Made by a program: the position numbers and the translations under genes. Below are positions 45,042 through 56,780 of a stretch of 64,000 bases of DNA, piece after piece. The stretch covers positions 695,344-759,343 of the forward strand of contig CAUJGJ010000003.1 in NCBI GenBank assembly GCA_963170055.1, given 5' to 3'. Position 1 is the first letter of the stretch, and each line of letters begins with the position of its first letter. The notes beneath the pieces were generated by a model that was not told where the DNA came from, did not search any database, and saw only the letters and a program-made list of their open reading frames with translations. Origin of the DNA: Halisarca cf. caerulea (lineage: Eukaryota; Porifera; Demospongiae; Chondrillida; Halisarcidae).

Positions 45042-45640
45042 CGCATGTGAGACATGTGCGTGATAAGTTGGAGGTGTAAAAATTTCGCTCTTTTACCGTC
45101 TTTGTTCTGAACTTGTAGAAGCTTCAGACCATCAAACAAGGGCTTAACATGTAGGTAGAGGCATAAACGTTTCGAGAATCACCATTTTAAAAGATCTAGT
45201 TTATTTACAAAGACGTTAGTGTGATTTACCTAACCCCTACTAAAAAGTGAAACGCTTTGGGCTCAAGATGGTGGAATGCTAAGACTATTTAATCAAATTG
45301 CCATAGCGAAACATTTACTAACTTTTCCATGCGGAGGCATTGACAACTCTGCTCCAAAGCCGAGATCTGTAGAAACGACCCTTAAACAGCAAAATTCAAG
45401 CAGTTATAATTTAATTGCGACAGGAGTAATGGTTCTTTTGCCTCCGCTAGGAAAAGCTGTATAATATTATAACAAATGGCTCAAAGTTGGCGCCTATAAA
45501 CCGTCTCCATCTTGTTCCTACATGTTGCGCTCTGCCGAAAACCAGAATTCCCAAGGGCATCCAGATAGGTCCCAGGCCAGCATGTGACAGAGTTTAACGT
45601 GACAACAGAAAACATCACTAAACACAGATTCGGTACGCAG
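45042..45640. mobile_element. CGCATG-family inverted-repeat element, 3'-truncated
   Basis: Left end CGCATGTGAGACATGTGC. The internal sequence follows the 49026 copy up to AAACACAGATTCGGTA, after which the last part and the right terminus are missing and CGCAGGTATTACATATG follows, possibly the edge of a CGCAGG-family remnant. A poly(C)/poly(T) tract is at about 45700-45717. Confidence 0.7.
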
Positions 45641-45805
45641 GTATTACATATGCACATGCGAGGTGTAAACAAAATGGAGCCCCAAAAGTCTGCTGAAATC
45701 CCCCCCCCCCCTTTTTCTTCCGTTCTGTTATGTTACGAGTCCTGAGAAGGACATCAGACATCGTTACAACTATTAAATGTTACATTTCTTAATACAATTG
45801 TTTAC

Positions 45806-47409
45806 ATGCGTACATGCACCAACCTGTGTACATGTACCAACCTGTGTACATGTACCAACCTGTGTACATGCACCAACCTATGTACATGTAACAACCTATG
45901 TACATGTACCAACCTGTGTACATGTACCAACCTATGTACATGTACCAACCTATGTACATGTACCAACCTGTGTACATGCACCAACCTGTGTACATGCACC
46001 AACCTGTGTACATGCACCAACCTGTGTACATGTACCAACCTATGTACATGCACCAACCTATGTACATGCACCAACCTGTGTACATGTACCAACCTGTGTA
46101 CATGTACCAACCTGTGTACATGCACCAACCTGTGTACATGTACCAACCTGTGTACATGCACCAACCTGTGTACATGTACCAACCTGTGTACATGTACCAA
46201 CCTATGTACATGTACCAACCTGTGTACATGTACCAACCTGTGTACATGTACCAACCTGTGTACATTCACCAACCTGTGTACATGTACCAACCTGTGTACA
46301 TGCACCAACCTGTGTACATGTACCAACCTGTGTACATGTACCAACCTATGTACATGCACCAACCTGTGTACATGTACCAACCTGTGTACATGTACCAACC
46401 TGTGTACATGCACCAACCTGTGTACATGTACCAACCTGTGTACATGCACCAACCTGTGTACATGTACCAACCTATGTACATGTACCAACCTATGTACATG
46501 TACCAACCTATGTACATGTACCAACCTGTGTACATGCACCAACCTGTGTACATGCACCAACCTGTGTACATGTACCAACCTGTGTACATGTACCAACGTT
46601 GTGTACATGTACTAACCTATGTACATGTACCAACCTATGTATATGGACCAACCTGTGTACATGTACCAACCTGTGTACATGTACTAACCTATGTACATGT
46701 ACCAACCTGTGTACATGTACTAACCTATGTACATGTACCAACCTTTGTACATGTACCAACCTGTGTACATGTACTAACCTATGTACATGTACCAACCTGT
46801 GTACATGTACCAACCCATGTACATGTACTAACCTATGTACATGTACCAACCTGTGTACATGTACCAACCCATGTACATGTACCAACCTATGTACATGTAC
46901 CAACCTGTGTACATGTACCAACCTGTGTACATGCACCAACCTGTGTACATGTACCAACCTGTGTACATGCACCAACCTGTGTACATGTACCAACCTGTGT
47001 ACATGTACCAACCTATGTACATGTACCAACCTATGTACATGTACCAACCTATGTACATGCACCAACCTGAGTACATGCACCAACCTGTGTACATGTACCA
47101 ACCAGTGTACATGTACCAACCTATGTACATGCACCAACCTATGTATATGGACCAACCTGTGTACATGTACCACCCTGTGTACATGTACTAACCTATGTAC
47201 ATGTACCAACCTGTGTACATGTACTAACCTATGTACATGTACCAACCTGTGTACATGTACCAACCTGTGTACATGTACTAACCTATGTACATGTACCAAC
47301 CTGTGTACATGTACCAACCCATGTACATGTACTAACCTATGTACATGTACCAACCTGTGTACATGTACCAACCCATGTACATGTACCAACCTATGTACAT
47401 GTACCAACC
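45806..47409. repeat. 18-bp minisatellite, segment 2 (about 89 units)
   Basis: Variants are GTGTACATG against GTATACATG-like units and CATGCACC against CATGTACC. A one-base irregularity at about 46596 (CAACGTTGTG) shifts the reading phase of the following units. Two blocks share the pattern TAACCTATG (46612-46830 and 47190-47340), a higher-order duplication of about 540 bp. Confidence 0.95.
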
Positions 47410-47411
47410 TA

Positions 47412-48320
47412 CGGTATAGAACAAAAAAAAGTTAACGTGAAGAGTTTTTATTACGTTTATCTTACGCCGTGATCGCGGAGCTGATACGCGGTGATCACGG
47501 AGCTGGTACGCCGTGATCACAGAGCAGGTACGCCGTGATCACGAAAATTCGCGTCGTGATCACAGAAGCTCAGGACCGTGATCCAGTTGCTCTACACCAC
47601 AAGAAACTGCACTGAAGGCGATTAAACCTTACTTTGATGTCGATGTGAATCCACACGATACGAAAATGATACAAGGACAATCGCGCACTGCACCGTTTCT
47701 CCAGAGTACGGGGTCAATTTGAAGCGAAAGAATCCAGAAACAGTAATTTAACAATATGAACGATTATTAAGTAGTACTCTTCTCGAACGCGTGCACCCTA
47801 CAGTTAGGAGCATCTTCTGCGGATCATGTAGAACAGCATGAAGCGAGCAGCCATGTTATTTTCAGTATATTTTCCGGATATTTCTGCGCACTAGTCTACC
47901 CATTTCCAGGAGAGCGCGATCTGGCGTATAGACTATTTCCTTGCTTCGCGGCAGGTAAAATGTGCCTGCTTGTTTACATTGAAGACGATGTCAATCCTTT
48001 TGAATAAAAACTATCGATTCATTGTTTAATATAATCAAGTGATCAAGTGCAAAATTTCTTTGTCCAACTCGAGGAAGACGAAGACGATGTGACATCCACG
48101 TTTGGCTAGAGTAGAAGTCCTAAAGCTAGAAAACGTCGTTGGTAAGATCACCTGTAGCCTCTTAGCGTAATACCGTTTTCTTCTAAAGCGTAATCACGTA
48201 TCTATCGCGGCGTGATCACTGAGCTCCTACGTCGTGATCACGGAGCTCGTACGTCGTGATTACGAAGCTCCTACGTCGTGATCACTTTACTTCACGTAAA
48301 CTTTTTTTCGTTCTATACCG
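47412..48320. mobile_element. TA-flanked element inside the 18-bp array, with inverted subterminal repeats, 909 bp
   Basis: Termini CGGTATAGAACAAAAAAAAG and the complement of CGGTATAGAACGAAAAAAAG. TA on both sides restores the unit AACC-TA-TGTACATG when removed. Next to each end are three to four 22-bp units with a GTGATCAC core (TACGCCGTGATCACGGAGCT-like), inverted relative to each other, the layout of transposase-binding sites. No transposase frame. Confidence 0.9.
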
Positions 48321-48322
48321 TA

Positions 48323-48433
48323 TGTACATGTACCAACCTGTGTACATGTACCAACCTATGTACATGTATACCAACCTGTGTACATGTACCAACCTATGTA
48401 CATGTACCAACCCGTGTACATGTACCAACCTGC
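48323..48433. repeat. 18-bp minisatellite, segment 3
   Basis: Six units right of the inserted element; one unit has an extra TA (ATGTATACC). Confidence 0.92.
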
Positions 48434-49025
48434 GTGTTTAGATGTATTCTAAATTTCTCACATCCATTGTACCACGAAACTAGAAGAAAGCTGGTTCTTG
48501 AACTTTGTCATTTCCACCTAAGTCATGCTAATGTCAGGTGACTTTGCTCACAAGGTTGTAATGCATTCTACTTTGAAGGCTTCCTACAAATGATAGCTAT
48601 AGCTTTCATTGCTTGGGCTTTTGATGTTCTTGTGTATTCATGCATGGATTATGCAGTTTGTTACTTTACTCTAACAAGCCTTAAAGGTTCCCAAGGGGGG
48701 TTGCAAATTGAATGAACCACCTTTCCCTGAGCCTCAGAGAGAGCTTTGTAACTTTCTAAACTTTGCACTTTTGAATAATTCTATAGCTCATTACCAACAA
48801 TGCATCGAGCAGCCATTTCATGGGGTGAATCCTGCAACTTACAGTGAGTGTGACCGCTCATTTCTTTGTCCTCACTCTTCTAAATTCTGGCTACACCCCT
48901 GAACTAGCCCAACACAAAGAAGTATTAGTCTTTCAATCTAGTATCAATCTTTCATTCAATCCAAAGAAGCTAGCATAGTCAACAGATGACCATTGCCTTC
49001 ATGAAGACCCAATTGGTATTCATTA
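48434..49025. repeat. Segmental duplication flank, copy 2 (partner 44477-45041)
   Basis: Collinear with copy 1. It retains a stretch (CAATGCATCGAGCAGCC region, about 48800-48845) that copy 1 lacks. Confidence 0.85.
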
Positions 49026-49726
49026 TGCATGTGGGATATGTCCGCGCTTATTCCGAGGTGTAAAAATTTCGCTCTTTTTTACCGTCTTTGTTGTGAACTT
49101 GTAGAAGCTTCAGAGCGTCAAACGAGGGCTTAGCATGTAGGTAGAGGTATAAACTTTTCAAGAATTACCATTTTAAAAGATCTTAGACTAGTTTACTTGC
49201 AAAGAAGATCGCATGGTTTACCAAACCCCTACATAAAAGCAAAACGCTTTGGGCACAAGATGGTGGAATGTTTCTAAGACTATTTAGTCACATAAATCAC
49301 CTTAGTGAAACATTTAGTAACTTTTCCATGCAGATATTGACAACTCTGCTCCTGAGCCGAGATCTGTAGAAATGACCCTCAAACAGCAAAATTCAAGCTG
49401 TTGTAACTTAATTGCAACAGGAGTAAAGGTTCTCTTGCCTCCATATGGAAAAGCTGTATATTACAAATGGCTCGAAGTTGGCACCTATAAACCGTCTCCA
49501 GCTTGCTCCTTCATGTTGCACTCAGCCAAAAACCAGAATTCTGAAGGACATTCAGATAGGTCACTGGCCAGCATGTGACAGAGTTTAATGTGACGACAGA
49601 AAACATCACTAAACACAGATTCGGTAAATGCATGACTAATAACTTAAAAGCGCCAAAAAATAACATTTTATCACTGTACAAACTGGGAAGCTCTATCATA
49701 ACAAATCTGGACATGTCTCACATGCT
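49026..49726. mobile_element. CGCATG-family inverted-repeat element, 701 bp
   Basis: Left TGCATGTGGGATATGTCC, right complement AGCATGTGAGACATGTCC. Termini are more diverged than at 32545. The target duplication is no longer clear. Full-length partner of 45042-45640. Confidence 0.85.
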
Positions 49727-50322
49727 ACCTCATTGTATTTCCAAGGCAAAGGACCATCTCCGTGTACATGCCCTAATTTGCATATCATAACTCACCTATA
49801 GTTTCACTTATGGCTCGGAAACATGGCTGTTGGCATCCTTCATATGCCAACAGCCCGAGTACCTGTGTCTTGGCTGCCAATGGTAAAATCAACCCCAGAT
49901 TCATACCCTCAGCACTCAACGGTTTGTCATACAGTCGTCAAGTGTAAGCTAGTGCTTACAACTACTTAGCTAACCTGTACATGGACAGTGGCACCAGTGT
50001 GACCGGTCTGGTTTAGGCTAAACCACTTTTTAGCTTATTTGGATCCTTGTTAAGTTTGTCTAAATCTCCAGAGAAATTGTACCTTAACTTTGTAATAGTA
50101 CTCACTTTACACCCTAGACGTCCCATTGACATACACGTTGACGTATTGATTCCACCATTTTTACCACATGTTGTGTGACAGTGCCTGAAAATGTCCATTC
50201 ATAGAGATTTTAATAGGCTGGTTAGGATGCCACGGTATGGGAACAGCTTTAATGCCCAAGAAGGACTCTCAGAATAGTCATAAGACAGGGTTGCAGGATT
50301 CTCTGCAGAGCCAGGATAGTCT
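49727..50322. other. Intron with a trace of a non-LTR RT
   Basis: The frame around 49795-49880 reads YGSETWLLASF, resembling the YGxETW block found near the C-terminus of several LINE reverse transcriptases. Nothing else of such an element is readable. A weak call. Confidence 0.3.
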
Positions 50323-51534
50323 CGCATGTGGGACATGTCCAAAGTCCCACTATTGTGTTAATGGGCTGGAATTTGGGCGTGTGTAAGGCTTTGATCATGT
50401 GAGATGCGCGTGACATTTCTTTCCGTAAAGTTTTAGTAAAGAAGCAGGGGCGATTGCGCTGCTCGACATTTGTTCTACTTTTACAACATATGAAAGCCTT
50501 TATTCATCAAAAGTTAATGTTACGTACATATTGTTGTGTAAGGGAGCTTGGAAGATCATACTCACGATCGATAGTAGGTATTGCAAACTGCATACTTACG
50601 TAATTCACGGCGAAATCACCCTGCTATTTTGCAGTTGATGATAGGCTTAAAGCGCATTTTGAAGGCTCAAACATAGATCAATCGCTCTTTTATAAGGTAC
50701 TCAAGTTAGTAAAACCGACTTTTCTATTTGAATTTAAAATCAAACAAAGATTACGCACCTTGTTCTTCGATGTCGTCGATCGGGCGCTGAATATCCAGTT
50801 TGCTTCTCTTAAACCGCCGATATTATATTTCGTTAAACTGTCTGTCTTCTTTGCCTAATGTTCTTCCTCCACTGAGTTTCTCTCGCTTACGCCGCATCAA
50901 TCATTGCAGAGATCAAACACTTCGAACACTTCGATAAGGGCAATAAGCGATTACGTCACAGCTCATGTCACATGACTATCATGTGATAATTGGCCCTTAG
51001 CTAAGCGAATCCTTCTTGCAAAATGCCATGTCGTCAAGTAAATCAGCGGATCAATGTAGGAAGCTTCTGAGTGTTTTACTGTAATCTATATCGAACGCTT
51101 CAACTTTTCACCGATGGGGATGTTGATGCCGTGAGTTTCCAAAGAGTTATTGCTGGTTATTTTAGTACATTTTTAGTATTTGTTGATTATCTTGAAAACT
51201 GTTCCAGTAAACAAAATCCCCATCGGTAGAATATTGGGTAGCCTTATTAGGGACAGTTTAGTCCATATTCTGTGTCTCTAGGCCTAAGTTTCGATTAACT
51301 TGAGAGGAATAACTGCTAAATACAGCTGCTCGGAAAAGAAGCGAGTATTGGAACGATTGACGGAAAAGTTGGTTGAAAAATAGTTAAATGTGTAGCTTAA
51401 CTGTGTTCATACAGTCTAAATGTCGTTGCTTGCCATTTCTGATACGCATAAGAGAGAAAAAGCGCGATTTGTTAGCAACAAAATCGCCGACTTTCAGAAG
51501 CCATTCAAGTGCGAATGGACATGTCCCACATGCG
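50323..51534. mobile_element. CGCATG-family element, long subfamily, 1212 bp
   Basis: Perfect termini CGCATGTGGGACATGTCC; CT on both sides (50321-50322, 51535-51536). The inside differs from the 730-bp members and is shared in reverse orientation with about 60670-61452 (ACATGGCATTT; TCTGAGTGTTTTA; CTTCAACTTTTCAC). No transposase motif. Confidence 0.88.
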
Positions 51535-51665
51535 CTAGCTTACTAATTTCCGCAAGCGAGAATTTAGAAATCAAACCTTGTTCTCCCTTTCAACATACTT
51601 GGTTACAATCAGGTCTTGGCTTCCTTACAATGCAATCACACCTTAACAATGTTTGTGTTCAATGA

Positions 51666-51752
51666 TGACTCAAGAGAGATTGAACCATTTGATGATAGGT
51701 CATGTTTACATGTAATGTTATTAAGATGGTTTCATCTCTTTTGAGTCATCGC
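51666..51752. repeat. Short inverted repeat
   Basis: GATGACTCAAGAGAGATTGA and, about 45 bp on, its imperfect complement (TCATCTCTTTTGAGTCATC). A small foldback, possibly a MITE remnant. Confidence 0.5.
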
Positions 51753-51829
51753 TAAATTACCTTAAGTACAAGTAAATTCGTTAGCAAAAGCACATGCAGA
51801 ACAGCTGCAGGTTTTGAAAAAATTTTCGT

Positions 51830-52102
51830 CTCTGTTGAAGACCGCCTACACATCCGGATTTTGAGGTTTCTTGTAATTTAAAATTAAAAGTGCCACTTGT
51901 TTTGAATCGTTCACACTTTTCTACGTGTAACTTTTGGTCTGATTGTGCAGCTTAATATTTCGATAAATCTTCTTAAAGCATAAAACTGTCGCAAAAGCAG
52001 ACATATATTGTTGCTGTGAGTTTAAAATATGCAGTATTATTGCGCATTTTAAGTGGCAGCCATTTTGTTCATTGCCAAAAAGTGTTATAATGAGCCTGTG
52101 CC
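51830..52102. mobile_element. CACAGG-family element, one end only
   Basis: The last 270 bp match, inverted, the left part of the element 57841-58928 (TGCCAAAAAGTGTTATAATG, GAGCCTGTG end; TGTAGGCGGTCTTCAACAGA). The other end was not found. It abuts the pyrimidine minisatellite directly. Confidence 0.75.
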
Positions 52103-52862
52103 AACTCCTCCCTTCACCCCTTCCAACTCCTCCCCTCACCCCTTCCAACTTCTCCCCTGACCCCTTCCAACTCCTCCCCTCACCCCTTTCAACTTCTCCC
52201 CTGACCCCTTCCAACTCCTCCCCTCACCCCTTCCAACTTCTCCCCTGACCCCTTTCAACTCCTCCCCTCACCCCTCCAACTCCTCCCTTCACCCCTTCCA
52301 ACTCCTCCCCTGACCCCTGTAACTCCACCCCTCACCCCTTCCAAACTCCTCCCCTCACTCCTTCCAACTCCCCCCTGACCCTTCCAGCTCCTCCCCTGAC
52401 CCCTTGTAACTCAACCCCTCACCCCTTCCAAACTCCTCCCCTCACCCCTTCCAACTCCCCCCTGACCCTTCCAGCTCCTCCCCTGACCCCTTGTAACTCA
52501 ACCCCTCACCCCTTCCAAACTCCTCCCCTCACCCCTTCTAACTCCCCCCTGACCCTTCCAGCTCCTCCCCTGACCCTTCCAGCTCCTCCCCTGACCCCTT
52601 GTAACTCTACCCCTCACCCCTTCCAACTCCTCCCCTCACCCCTTCCAACTCCTCCTCTCACCCCTTCCAACTCCTCCCCAGACCCCTCCAACTCCTCCTC
52701 TCACCCCTTCCAACTCCTCTCCTCATCCCTTTCAACTCCTCTCCTCATCCCTTCCAACTCCTCCCCTCATCCCTTACAGCTCCTCCCCTGACTCCTTGCA
52801 ACTCCTCCCCTCACCCCTTCCAACTCCTCCACTGACCCCTTGCAACTCCCCTCACCCCTTAA
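52103..52862. repeat. Pyrimidine-strand minisatellite, about 22-bp units
   Basis: About 34 units around CTCCCCTCACCCCTTCCAAC, with CTGACCCC and TTGTAACTC variants in a longer alternating pattern of about 100 bp. The plus strand is almost purely C/T with A. It ends about 200 bp before the exon at 53071. Confidence 0.93.
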
Positions 52863-53070
52863 ATATTCTTAGACCCACCCCTTTACTGTTTGTACAGTGC
52901 TGTATGGACAGGGTGACTTTGGATTGTCATGTAATGTGTCAAAGACAGGTATACATATCTCACTATCCATCACATGTGGTCTGCATCACTAGATTTTTGC
53001 TACACTACTTATGAGCTTTGTTATGTCAGACTCTGTAATTTTAACAAACTTATTGTTGTCTCTATTACAG

Positions 53071-53122
53071 CACTATGCTCAGCTAAGCTTTACAGAGGAG
53101 TTCCAGTCCAAGCTTATGGAAG
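53071..53122 (+). CDS. Small exon linking to the GTPase (52 bp, phase 0-1)
   Basis: Acceptor ctattacag ends at 53070; donor gtcagc starts at 53123, followed by a 77-bp intron. The frame is HYAQLSFTEEFQSKLMEG with the last codon shared. Phase 0 in and 1 out is exactly what is needed between 42709-42875 and 53200-55563. The ending SKLMEG parallels DKLRG of the 22594 exon. Confidence 0.55.
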
Positions 53123-53199
53123 GTCAGCATACAATGAGTCATTTGCCCTCTATACACATGTGTACATGTCTTGAAAGCATCCTCCTTCAACCTGTACAG

Positions 53200-55563
53200 C
53201 TGCAATTGACAAAGGTGGTTCTGTGGAAGTGGAGATTGTCAAAGTAGTGACTCTTGGACCACCAGAAGCTGGCAAGACTCAATTAAAGAAAGCATTGACA
53301 AAGAACATTGATGAAACTAAAGAAAGCACACTAGTTTCAACTGAGGCAGAAGTAGTCATGGACTGCTTTGTTGAAGAAGGATCAAATATTGCGTGGAAAA
53401 AATTGGATGGCCGTGAGCTTCAAACCATGTTATGTGCCACAATAGAGAATAGAAAGTATGACATTTCTCTGCCAAATGCAGCACAGAAGGATACAAGTCA
53501 CTGGAAAAGACAAATACCAATGCCCATAATTGGAGAGAAGCCTGACAATGCTGAACATTTGCTAGAAACAGGTCAAATGTCACTTGATGATGAGGTAGTA
53601 TTTAGTATTAGTAGTGAGAGGGGATCTGAAGAGTCTGATGGATACACTGACTTTGAGATAGCTAGTGATAGTGAAAAGGAGATCACATCTGACCCTCCTG
53701 TTATGAGTACATTTTCTAGGTTAAAAAAACGAGTCGTTCGCCGATTCCCCCTCGTATTTGGTGACAATCATTTAAATATGGTTCGGCTGATCCACATAAT
53801 CGACAGTGGTGGACAGCCAGCCTTCCTTGATTTCCACCCTCTAGTTGCCACCAGCAGAGCCCTCTACCTACTGGTGTACAACTCCCAGGAAGGTCTCTCT
53901 GCTCACCCTGCACTCACGTACCGCAAACCCACTGAGTTCCCCACCAAATCCCTTCCGAATCCATCCCAGACCAATTTGGACATGATCAAGAGGTCCTTGC
54001 ACTCTCTTCACCATTGCAAGGGTAAATTATTGAAAATGGAAGCGACAATGCGAGACCACCTCGGTGACAATGTCACCATTGATCCTTCTGATGTGCTCCC
54101 AATCATTGTAGTGGGATCTCGAAAGGCCCAGCAGTGTCAAGAGGATCCTTCAAGTCTGTTGAAGTCACACTGCTGTAGCATCCCAATTTGGGACGACACC
54201 CAGTGGAATGTAGTTCTCGTGGATAGCCTCAATCCTTCTTGCAGTGGTGTCGAGGAGCTGCGTGAAACGATTTCAAAAACTAAATCAAAATTTAAAATCC
54301 GTTTTCCCCTTTTGTGGTTCCACTGTCAGTTGATGTTCTGGTCAAATGATGACCCCTCCCTCTCTGTGCTGACGTACCACGATCTTCAAGAAATCTGTAT
54401 GAAGCACAAGTTTGTCTCTTCAGCTGAGGAATTTCTTGCACTGATAACCACCTTCCACATGCTTGGTCTATTTGTCTGTTCTGGTATTGATTGCATCAGA
54501 GAGGATCGAAACGATTCTGACAGCCTCTACAACTCTCCCATCTTCACCAAACCTGATGTTTTCTATCAGCAAATATCAAGAATTCTTGAAATTCCATTCC
54601 GTGACCTAGAAAGTCCTGAATGTAATCTTGCAATTGACCAGCGAAAGTTGTTCCAAAGTATCCAAAAAGAGGGAATTATCTCAGGCAACTCCCTCCATCT
54701 GTTGGGAGTCCCAAACACTCTGGGATCATTCACTGGATTCCACTCATACTTGCTACAGTCTCTGGTGAAGTGGGGATTGGCTGCTCAAGTATCACAAGAC
54801 TTAGGATTGGCTGCTCAAGTATCACAAGACCCACTTCAGCTCTTCATTCCATCCGTCCTGCCTACACGCTCTGATGCCCACTGCGCTCTAAGTGAGAGCC
54901 CTATTCCACAGCTGGCTCTGGCCATCCTTGCTGAAGGATCAGATGCTTATTACCATCTTCCTCAATGCCTCTTCCCTCACTTCATAGTTAGCCTCATGAA
55001 CCATCATGGTGGTGGCTATGAATTGAGGAAGGGCAGAGGAGAGGCTACTCCTCGTTGTCGAGATGTTATCACGCTTACCAAAGGCAATCATCAGGGAACA
55101 GAATTCCCCTACACCATTTTTACCATGGACAACATTGACAACATCACTGTCCACATCATTCCAGATCTGGAGGATGACTCCAGCCCCCAGTGGTCCCCAG
55201 AAGATGTTGCAATCATCATTGAAGACATGAAGCAGTCTATGGAAGAGGCTTATTCCAGGCTGTACCAGGAGTCCACTCAGCCCCGAGTGATCCTCTGTTG
55301 CCCATGCTCACTTTGCCCTCTTGCTCAACAGAAGAAGCATCTTGCTCGAGTGGACTGTGAGCGACTCACCCTTCACTGTTTGTCACTGGAATGTGTCAAA
55401 GGGTATGCCAAGAAGTGTTCTGGCACAATGGAGGCTATTCTGAAAGAGATGAAAAGTAAGGGATGTAATGTCCAGGATCTCTACCCTAAGTTGTCACACC
55501 TTTCTATGTCCATAGTCCATACCACCATGTGTGTAATGTCTCAGCAGCTTTGTAGCTTACATT
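53200..55563 (+). CDS. Roc/COR-like GTPase exon (2364 bp, phase 1-1)
   Basis: Acceptor cctgtacag ends at 53199 (AIDKGGSVEVEIVKVV follows); donor gtaagt starts at 55564, so the frame's stop at 55578 is probably intronic. Numbering from the GTG at 53223: P-loop GPPEAGKT at 12-19; a charged, Ser-rich insert at about 80-175; DSGGQP (DxGGQ, G3) at 194-199; VVGSRKAQ near 296-303 in place of NKxD. From about 335 a COR-like region (FPLLWFHCQLMFWS, LTYHDLQEICMKHKF, MLGLFVCSG). GLAAQVSQDL is repeated at once (30-bp duplication, 54776-54835). C-terminal CCPCSLCPLA with later His and Cys may bind metal. Roco proteins are signalling GTPases that dimerise through COR; coupling to CARD-like exons suggests immune or death signalling (inference). 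Confidence 0.8.
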
Positions 55564-55628
55564 GTAAGTGTAGACGATGAGTGTGCACAGAGGTACACTC
55601 ACTGCAAAGAGTCCATGCAATACATGTA

Positions 55629-56285
55629 CCGTACGCGCTCTAATTTTCGCGGGCCTAAACTTTCGCGGTTTTCGCGGATTAGAAGCCATCCGCAAAAGTT
55701 TAAATCAGCGAAAAGTTTGAAATCTTGCGCAGTGATATAAAATGGCCGTTGCAGTGATATAAAATGGCTGTCGCTGAACAGCGGGCAGCGCTGTCGACGC
55801 CTTGTTGTATTCTTATTAGATCCATGATGATATACCTAGTATAGGTGTGAAAGAAGGTATAGGCTTGTCCGCTGCCTTTATTTTGTCTTCGTTTGCGTTC
55901 GGCATGTGCCTGTAGTTACCTGACGGTGCTTGAAGGAAGTCACCCGATTCGTTCGTTTTTGGTTCGCAAGCGTCTGGACTTTCCAGATTTGGAGTAAGTT
56001 GTTCCATCCAGCATGGCCGATGCTGTTAGAAAAGAAATATGCGACAATTCGGAGGAAGAAACCGCTCACATGTCTGTGTCATTGCCCGGCCTGTTTGGCT
56101 TGACAATCATTAAAACTTTGAAGTGCCAATTGCGATCTAGGGTCTACTCAGGTCTATCACTACTAGTTAACTTGAACAAAAAAAACAGAGACTCTGAATG
56201 GGGACCCGCGAAAATAAAAACGCGAAAACCGCGAATTTGCGAAATCCGCGAAAGTTTAAGCCTGTGAAAATTAGAGCGCGTGCGG
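55629..56285. mobile_element. TA-flanked MITE with TTCGCGG-rich termini, copy 2
   Basis: 657 bp; TA at 55627-55628 and 56286-56287. Termini CCGTACGCGCTCTAATTTTC and, on the other strand, CCGCACGCGCTCTAATTTTC, then AAACTTTCGCGG. Related to 4657-5221 in its ends only. A frame at 56013-56267 starts MADAVRKEICDNSEEETAHM but has no transposase motif and runs into the terminal repeat. It lies in the intron just after the GTPase exon. Confidence 0.85.
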
Positions 56286-56467
56286 TATTCCCTCAAGTAC
56301 ACAACATTCTATCCACCAACACTTTGTATAATACAGTGCATGTATTTGCAGATTACAATCACCATACTTGTCTATGCTTGAAGCATCCATGTAGCATGCA
56401 ATGTATTGGACATTAGCTCACCCTCTGAAACAATGTGATAGTTTCCATCTCAATCGCTCTCTTACAG

Positions 56468-56528
56468 GGGCACAGGGGAAAACGGAGCCTGTTAAGCTTC
56501 CTAGCTCTCCTTCACAACAAGATTCATG
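56468..56528 (+). CDS. Possible exon, paralogous to 63768, phase does not fit
   Basis: Acceptor ctcttacag ends at 56467. In phase 1 it reads GAQGKTEPVKLPSSPSQQDS, matching TQRKREPHKLPTSASKKKD at 63768. The only donor-like site (gtcagt at 56529) leaves in phase 2, which does not join the phase-1 exons downstream, and the frame stops soon after. It may be a decayed or alternative exon. Confidence 0.35.
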
Positions 56529-56780
56529 GTCAGTTGTAGCTCCAATCTTGTGAATAGTTGTTCCTTTACAAAGTAAAGTTGAATTCATTTGACCATTGGT
56601 AGCTATAGTGATGTTTCTACTCCTGTAACAGACATCATTGTAGATCTTACTTCCAATGACTTCCTTTGTGAACTATAATATGGCAACTCACCATGTCCAG
56701 GTTCTGCACTGTCCATAGCATGTTGAATAGACAAGACTGTGCATACTGTCCTGCTATCTATTAGTTTACTGTATGTACAG

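Noticed and set aside
45777..47435. Open frames of up to 552 codons on both strands in the 18-bp arrays
   Set aside because: Repeat artefact: the 18-bp unit is stop-free in several phases on both strands.
44189..48433. Possible CRISPR-like array
   Set aside because: Repeats are directly adjacent with no unique spacers and the setting is eukaryotic; it is a minisatellite.
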